The notes below the pieces were generated by a model. That model ran no database searches. It was not told the DNA's origin and saw only the letters and a program-made list of their open reading frames with translations. Source: an uncultured Clostridium sp. (GTDB taxonomy: Bacteria; Bacillota; Clostridia; Lachnospirales; Lachnospiraceae). Taken from it: 64,000 bases of DNA. Position 1 is the stretch's first letter. Each line of letters opens with the position of its first letter. Made by a program: the position numbers and the translations under genes. Of the stretch, positions 60,381 to 64,000 are shown in pieces. The DNA lies in contig CABVBU010000012.1 of the NCBI GenBank assembly GCA_902496665.1, positions 3,705 through 67,704 of the forward strand. The letters run 5' to 3'.

Positions 60381-62915
60381 TTATTTTAGGAACTCCTCCA
60401 GTTCTGTGATCGTCAGTGGATGCGCAAACAGATACCCCTGATACATCCCCGGATCCGCCTTACGGATAAACTGAAAAATTTCTTCGTTTTCGATTCCCTC
60501 TACACAAACCAATATACCAAGTGCCTTTGCACAATTAATGATCGACTGGACCATGATCTGATCAGCAGGCTGCACCAGAATATTTCGGATAAAGCTTTGA
60601 TCGATCTTAATGCAGTCAAAATCCAAGGTTTTCATCAGACTGAAAGAAGAATATCCGCTTCCAAAATCGTCTGCCGAAATTCCGATTCCATATTTATGAA
60701 ATTCTGTAATATGCCATTTCAGGATCTGTTGATCCAACGCTTGGCAATGCTCCGTCAGTTCCAAAGTCAAATTGGAAGCTGGAAAATGTTCTTCCTCCAG
60801 AATATCACACACATCCTGCACAAACTTTTCCTGTGCAAACTGCCGCCAGGAAACATTGACACTCACCTTGAAATCCGGATGTTCCTTCAAAAACCTTCTT
60901 GTCTCCATCACTGTCGTCCGCAGGATCCACAATCCAAGCACATAAAAACAGCTTTCCTTCTCAAGCCATGGTATAAAGCTGCCCGGTGAAACAACTCCGT
61001 ATTTTTCATTCTTCCAGCGAAGCAGGCTCTCGACCCCAATCACTCTTCCATTTCGGTCCATCTGCGGCTGATAGAGCATATAAAAGCCTTCACAATTTTT
61101 CAAGATGCTTCGCTTGATCGTATCCGTCAGCTCCATCTTCTTCTGAACTTCAAGCGTTTTCTCAAAATTATACTCGTAAAGACCGCCGTTGCTCTGTTTT
61201 GCATCTGCCATCAGATGTATCAGCTCATGAAAAACGATCGACCCACTGACAGACATATGCTTGAACTGGATCGAAATTCCATAAACAGAAAGCCGGATCC
61301 GTTCATTGCCTGCAAGGATTCCCTGCTCTCCGGCTTCCTTGATCCTAAGAAAGAGATCTCGGATCTTATTCTGCATGTCTACAGGAAGAATGATCGCGAA
61401 CTTCACACCATCGACTCGATAGATCCTCTTCGTTTCAGGAATCAATTTATCCAAATAATCTGCAAACGAGCGAAGCACAGAATCTCCGACTTCATATCCG
61501 TAAATGTTATTGATATCAGAATACTGGCGGATTCCAATCGTCAAAAAAAGAACTCCATCCTGCTTCTTATGTCTGTGCTGAAGCTCCTGAAGAAATGCGT
61601 ATACGTTGTTACAGCAGGTCACCGGATCAATATGTACAACAGCTCCATGATTTATCATACTTCCGGCAAACAGATTCGGTTCCCCTTTCTTCCGTCCTTT
61701 GAGAACACAGCCCTCACAGCTACATCTTACATACGTTCCATCCTTCAGCCGGGCACGATATTCGATATCATGAAAGGATTTCTTTCCGGAAAAGACAAGT
61801 TCAATATCCTTTTTGAACATCTCCCGATCATCCGGATGGATGTAATTCTCCCAGATTTTATCTGCCTCAAACATATACTCCGATGGAAGACCAAAATCCT
61901 CGACCGCCTGCAGCGACCATCTGGATACTCCTGTTTCCATATTGCAAAGATAGATATAACGTTTTCCGAGAGTTAAGGAAAATGCGTCAAAGATACGATT
62001 ATCCAGCCCCGATCTATCAAGTGTCATCTCATTCTTCGAGACCTGGCCGACTGGATATTTTTTATCCATATAGTTACGAATCTTAAAATCATACATCCGG
62101 TCATCTGCCTTTGTAAGCAGCTCGCTGATCGTTGTAACCGATTCTTCATCCATTCCTGCACATCCAAAGCTGAAATCGCACGGATATTCAACCTTTTCTT
62201 CCATTTCTTTCTGAAATTCCAGATGAGCCTGTGCCAGCCTCTGTCTCAACGCATCTGCAGAATCCGTTTCACTTAAAATCAGGAACTCGTCTCCGCCCAT
62301 GCGGAACAGGTATTCATTCTCTTTGCATAACGATTTCAGTTTGCTGCATGTTTCAAGAATATAATAATCTCCCTCACCATGACCATAATGATCATTACAA
62401 TATTTCAAACCGTCAATATCGATAAAGCCAATGCTACATGACTGACAATTCTTCCAGAGTCTTTCGATCATTTGGTTAAATGCCCGCCGGTTCCCGATTC
62501 CTGTCAGCACATCGGTATTGCTTGATTTTTCCAGTTCCTCCTGATTGTGCTGCAGTTGCTCGATCATATGATTAAAGGAATCCGAAAATTCCCCCAGCAT
62601 ACGGACACGTTGGCGATAATCGCCGTTAGATACCCGTTCTGCCACCCATGAAAGATGTCGCAGATTACTCTGAATGCTTTTGATTTGTGCGGCCAGATGA
62701 TTGTTTGGATCGCAGCTGCCCGATAGGTCTCCATCAGCCATCTGTGTCAGGATTCTTTGTTCTTCCTTCACACATTCTCCAAAGTATTCCAGTGCATTCG
62801 CAAATTCCTCCGATTTTCCTGATAACTGGTTTCTTGACAGACTCGCTTGCTCTGTATTAAATAGCAGCGCCCTTATATATTCCTGATAAATCTTTTCATC
62901 ATGATTAATCATCAT
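60381..62915 (-). CDS. Cyclic-di-GMP signalling protein, GGDEF-PAS-degenerate GGDEF-EAL
   Basis: An 844-aa cytosolic protein. From the N-terminus: a helical region with a HAMP-like segment (about 75-125), GGDEF domain with intact MGGDEFL (207-211), PAS domain (about 320-435, EADKIWENYIHPDDREMFKK), a second GGDEF-fold domain with VDGVKF in place of the active site (inactive), and an EAL domain with ESLLRW, NVSW, ELTEH, ADDFGSGYSS, CIKIDQSF and EGIENEE, so the phosphodiesterase residues are kept. It could make and degrade c-di-GMP. Start at ATG 62915 because AAAGGAAAT precedes it; the frame runs 12 codons further into the V4R gene. The 11-base overlap indicates coupling to the V4R sensor. Confidence 0.9.
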   Translation of the reverse strand: MMINHDEKIYQEYIRALLFNTEQASLSRNQLSGKSEEFANALEYFGECVKEEQRILTQMADGDLSGSCDPNNHLAAQIKSIQSNLRHLSWVAERVSNGDYRQRVRMLGEFSDSFNHMIEQLQHNQEELEKSSNTDVLTGIGNRRAFNQMIERLWKNCQSCSIGFIDIDGLKYCNDHYGHGEGDYYILETCSKLKSLCKENEYLFRMGGDEFLILSETDSADALRQRLAQAHLEFQKEMEEKVEYPCDFSFGCAGMDEESVTTISELLTKADDRMYDFKIRNYMDKKYPVGQVSKNEMTLDRSGLDNRIFDAFSLTLGKRYIYLCNMETGVSRWSLQAVEDFGLPSEYMFEADKIWENYIHPDDREMFKKDIELVFSGKKSFHDIEYRARLKDGTYVRCSCEGCVLKGRKKGEPNLFAGSMINHGAVVHIDPVTCCNNVYAFLQELQHRHKKQDGVLFLTIGIRQYSDINNIYGYEVGDSVLRSFADYLDKLIPETKRIYRVDGVKFAIILPVDMQNKIRDLFLRIKEAGEQGILAGNERIRLSVYGISIQFKHMSVSGSIVFHELIHLMADAKQSNGGLYEYNFEKTLEVQKKMELTDTIKRSILKNCEGFYMLYQPQMDRNGRVIGVESLLRWKNEKYGVVSPGSFIPWLEKESCFYVLGLWILRTTVMETRRFLKEHPDFKVSVNVSWRQFAQEKFVQDVCDILEEEHFPASNLTLELTEHCQALDQQILKWHITEFHKYGIGISADDFGSGYSSFSLMKTLDFDCIKIDQSFIRNILVQPADQIMVQSIINCAKALGILVCVEGIENEEIFQFIRKADPGMYQGYLFAHPLTITELEEFLK

Positions 62916-63447
62916 CGATATTTCCTTTAAACCTGCAAACTCTGCTTCCATTGGCCCAGCACTCTACCTCACGTACCTGAAAGCGTTTTCCTGCATACAT
63001 TTCAAGAATTCCTGCAAGGAATCCTTCATCGTATCTGCATACAAGTTCACCGGTTGCCGGAAGTCCACTGCAATCCAGGTCCTCATGAACGGTTATGATA
63101 AATTCGCCTTTTTCAAAATCACACTCTTCCATGCGAAGAAGCCCTATCTTTAGTGCTTCCAGCGTGCTTGCAAGCACACTGATGAAGGTACTCTCATCCG
63201 CATCAAGAGGAAGTACATGCTTTGCAAATTCCGATCCGGCCAGAAATCCAGCCTGACGAAAGATATCATCTGCCTTGTCTTTCCCAAAATTTTTAAACAA
63301 CACATCATTCATGCTGTATTCCAGAAGTCGGTATACTAACACCGGCATGGATTCTCCCAGATGCTTACGTCCCTTTTCAATATCGCCAAGTTTATCCCAG
63401 GAAAATCGATAGTGACTTTCCGGATCCGTCTCAAATATATTCTTCAT
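62905..63447 (-). CDS. V4R (4-vinyl reductase-like) small-molecule sensor domain protein
   Basis: A 180-aa protein with a C-terminal V4R domain: FEKGEFIITVHEDLDCSGLP, CRYDEGFLAGILEMYAGKRF, and the Cys pair in VREVECWANGSRVCRF. The first 100 residues form a helical part (FGKDKADDIFRQAGFLAGSE) usual for stand-alone V4R/HNOB-related proteins. V4R domains bind hydrophobic small molecules and regulate attached or partner outputs. It overlaps the GGDEF/EAL gene by 11 bases, so it is probably the input module of the c-di-GMP protein. Ligand unknown. ATG 63447. Confidence 0.8.
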   Translation of the reverse strand: MKNIFETDPESHYRFSWDKLGDIEKGRKHLGESMPVLVYRLLEYSMNDVLFKNFGKDKADDIFRQAGFLAGSEFAKHVLPLDADESTFISVLASTLEALKIGLLRMEECDFEKGEFIITVHEDLDCSGLPATGELVCRYDEGFLAGILEMYAGKRFQVREVECWANGSRVCRFKGNIDDD

Positions 63448-63656
63448 GTCTGTTTTTTCCTTTAATCAGCTCGTAAACAATGATCCAACCGTCCTGCGTG
63501 TCATTAACAGAATGGGATTTATACCATCAGTCGACATTTCCGAACATATTTTATCATACCATGCAATCCTATGTTTTACAAGCATTTGAAATTGTTGCGA
63601 CGACCGGAGTGGAACGCAGACTTCGAACCGTTCGAGCCCGGCAGGGCTTGAACATA

Positions 63657-63689
63657 CAAAAAAGAGGACATCCACACTGGATATCCTCT
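63657..63689 (-). terminator. Terminator of the tRNA/rRNA transcript
   Basis: On the minus strand AGAGGATATCC, a short loop and GGATGTCCTCT are followed by TTTTTTG. It lies 8 bases after the tRNA 3' end. The rest of 63448-63656 shows no gene. Confidence 0.85.
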
Positions 63690-63696
63690 CATCTAG

Positions 63697-63768
63697 AGCA
63701 CGAGACGGGATTCGAACCCGCGACCCTCGCCTTGGCAAGGCGATACTCCACCACTGAGCCACTCGTGC
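63697..63768 (-). tRNA. tRNA-Gly (GCC anticodon)
   Basis: A 72-nt cloverleaf on the minus strand. Acceptor GCACGAG/CTCGTGC with U discriminator, D-arm GCTC-AGTGGT-GGAGT, anticodon stem-loop CGCCTTGCCAAGGCG with anticodon GCC, T-arm CGCGGGTTCGAATCCCGT. CCA is not encoded. It follows the 23S 3' end by about 65 bases and is cotranscribed with it. Confidence 0.95.
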
Positions 63769-63833
63769 AAACATACCTTCAAAACCACATATTGAAATCC
63801 ATCTTCACCGTTTCTTCAACCAACCAGACCTTC

Positions 63834-64000
63834 CTGGATAAGCCCTCGACCGATTAGTAACAGTCAGCTCCACACATTACTGCACTTCCACCTCTGCCCT
63901 ATCTACCTCGTCGTCTTCAAGGGGTCTTACTTCTTTCGAATGGGATATCTCATCTTGAGGGGGGCTTCACGCTTAGATGCCTTCAGCGTTTATCCCTTCC
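63834..64000 (-). rRNA. 23S ribosomal RNA, 3' end (partial)
   Basis: The plus strand reads the complement of the conserved 23S 3' terminus: AAGCCCTCGACCGATTAGTA, CAGTCAGCTCCA, CTTCCACCTCTG, and TCTCATCTTGAGGGGGGCTT with CACGCTTAGATGCCTTCAGC. The gene runs on the minus strand and its 5' part lies beyond the window. The exact 3' end is placed to within a few bases. Confidence 0.93.

Noticed and set aside
63480..63857. Plus-strand 125-codon frame at the right end
   Set aside because: It reads through the tRNA-Gly gene and into 23S rRNA on the opposite strand.

Overview
The window is chromosomal DNA of a spore-forming, Gram-positive anaerobe of the Clostridia, most likely Lachnospiraceae-like. 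The evidence is sigG and spoIIID, a class B sortase, GreA, a FeoA/FeoA/FeoB operon with a FeoB-associated Cys-rich protein, an FprA flavodiiron protein, a butyryl-CoA:acetate CoA-transferase homologue, and G-rich ribosome binding sites with SigA-type TTGACA/TATAAT promoters. Species cannot be assigned from what I can see. Genes are densely packed on both strands. Most of the window is ordinary housekeeping and amino-acid/peptide metabolism; the accessory material is concentrated at the left end and in dispersed palindromic repeats.

Layout. 1-4.3 kb: a P1-family (DmpA-type) aminopeptidase, then a degraded prophage patch. The patch holds a 42-codon P27-type small terminase remnant, an HNH endonuclease C-terminus and the N-terminus of a DUF3427-type helicase. 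Between the terminase and HNH remnants, on the opposite strand, lies an intact cassette: strong promoter, about 175-nt structured RNA with its own terminator, then a PBECR4-like nuclease-fold protein with its own terminator. This is the best candidate for an undescribed system (RNA-antitoxin/toxin or phage-borne defence layout). A MazG-like pyrophosphohydrolase and an ArsC/Spx-like protein follow. 4.3-13 kb: AbgB-like M20 amidohydrolase with divergent LysR regulator, phosphoglucomutase, a CoA-transferase homologue lacking the expected catalytic Glu, and a YkvI-type transporter/iron alcohol dehydrogenase operon with a structured leader. 13-24.4 kb: sigG, an M20 peptidase with a fused Cys-rich/FlK-like thioesterase, spoIIID, cysteine hydrolase, sortase B with a relic cell-wall-anchored substrate, MATE pump, Cmk-like kinase with an ion transporter, and azlCD.

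24.4-39.3 kb: a 131-bp MITE-like element, an anion permease, crotonase, MalY/PatB-type lyase, a chimeric Opp relic, XRE regulator, hydroxyacid dehydrogenase, amidohydrolase, a cell-wall-binding repeat protein, an rRNA methyltransferase-trkA-trkH operon, and a ZIP transporter. 39.4-44.9 kb: the Fur-boxed feo operon and an fprA-flavodoxin operon (iron uptake and O2/NO detoxification). 44.9-60.2 kb: several LysR-controlled catabolic clusters (serine hydrolase/CapA/M20; 2-hydroxycarboxylate transporter; TauE; PLP aminotransferase; RidA/N-carbamoyl hydrolase/NSS symporter), including the second MITE copy. 60.3-64 kb: a V4R sensor overlapping a GGDEF-PAS-GGDEF*-EAL protein, then tRNA-Gly and the 3' end of a 23S rRNA gene entering from the right on the minus strand.

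Taken together the genes suggest an organism that scavenges peptides, aminoacyl conjugates and amino acids. It carries four M20-superfamily hydrolases, three of them next to a LysR regulator or a transporter. Start codons were chosen by ribosome binding site; all functional calls come from reading the translations, without database searches.
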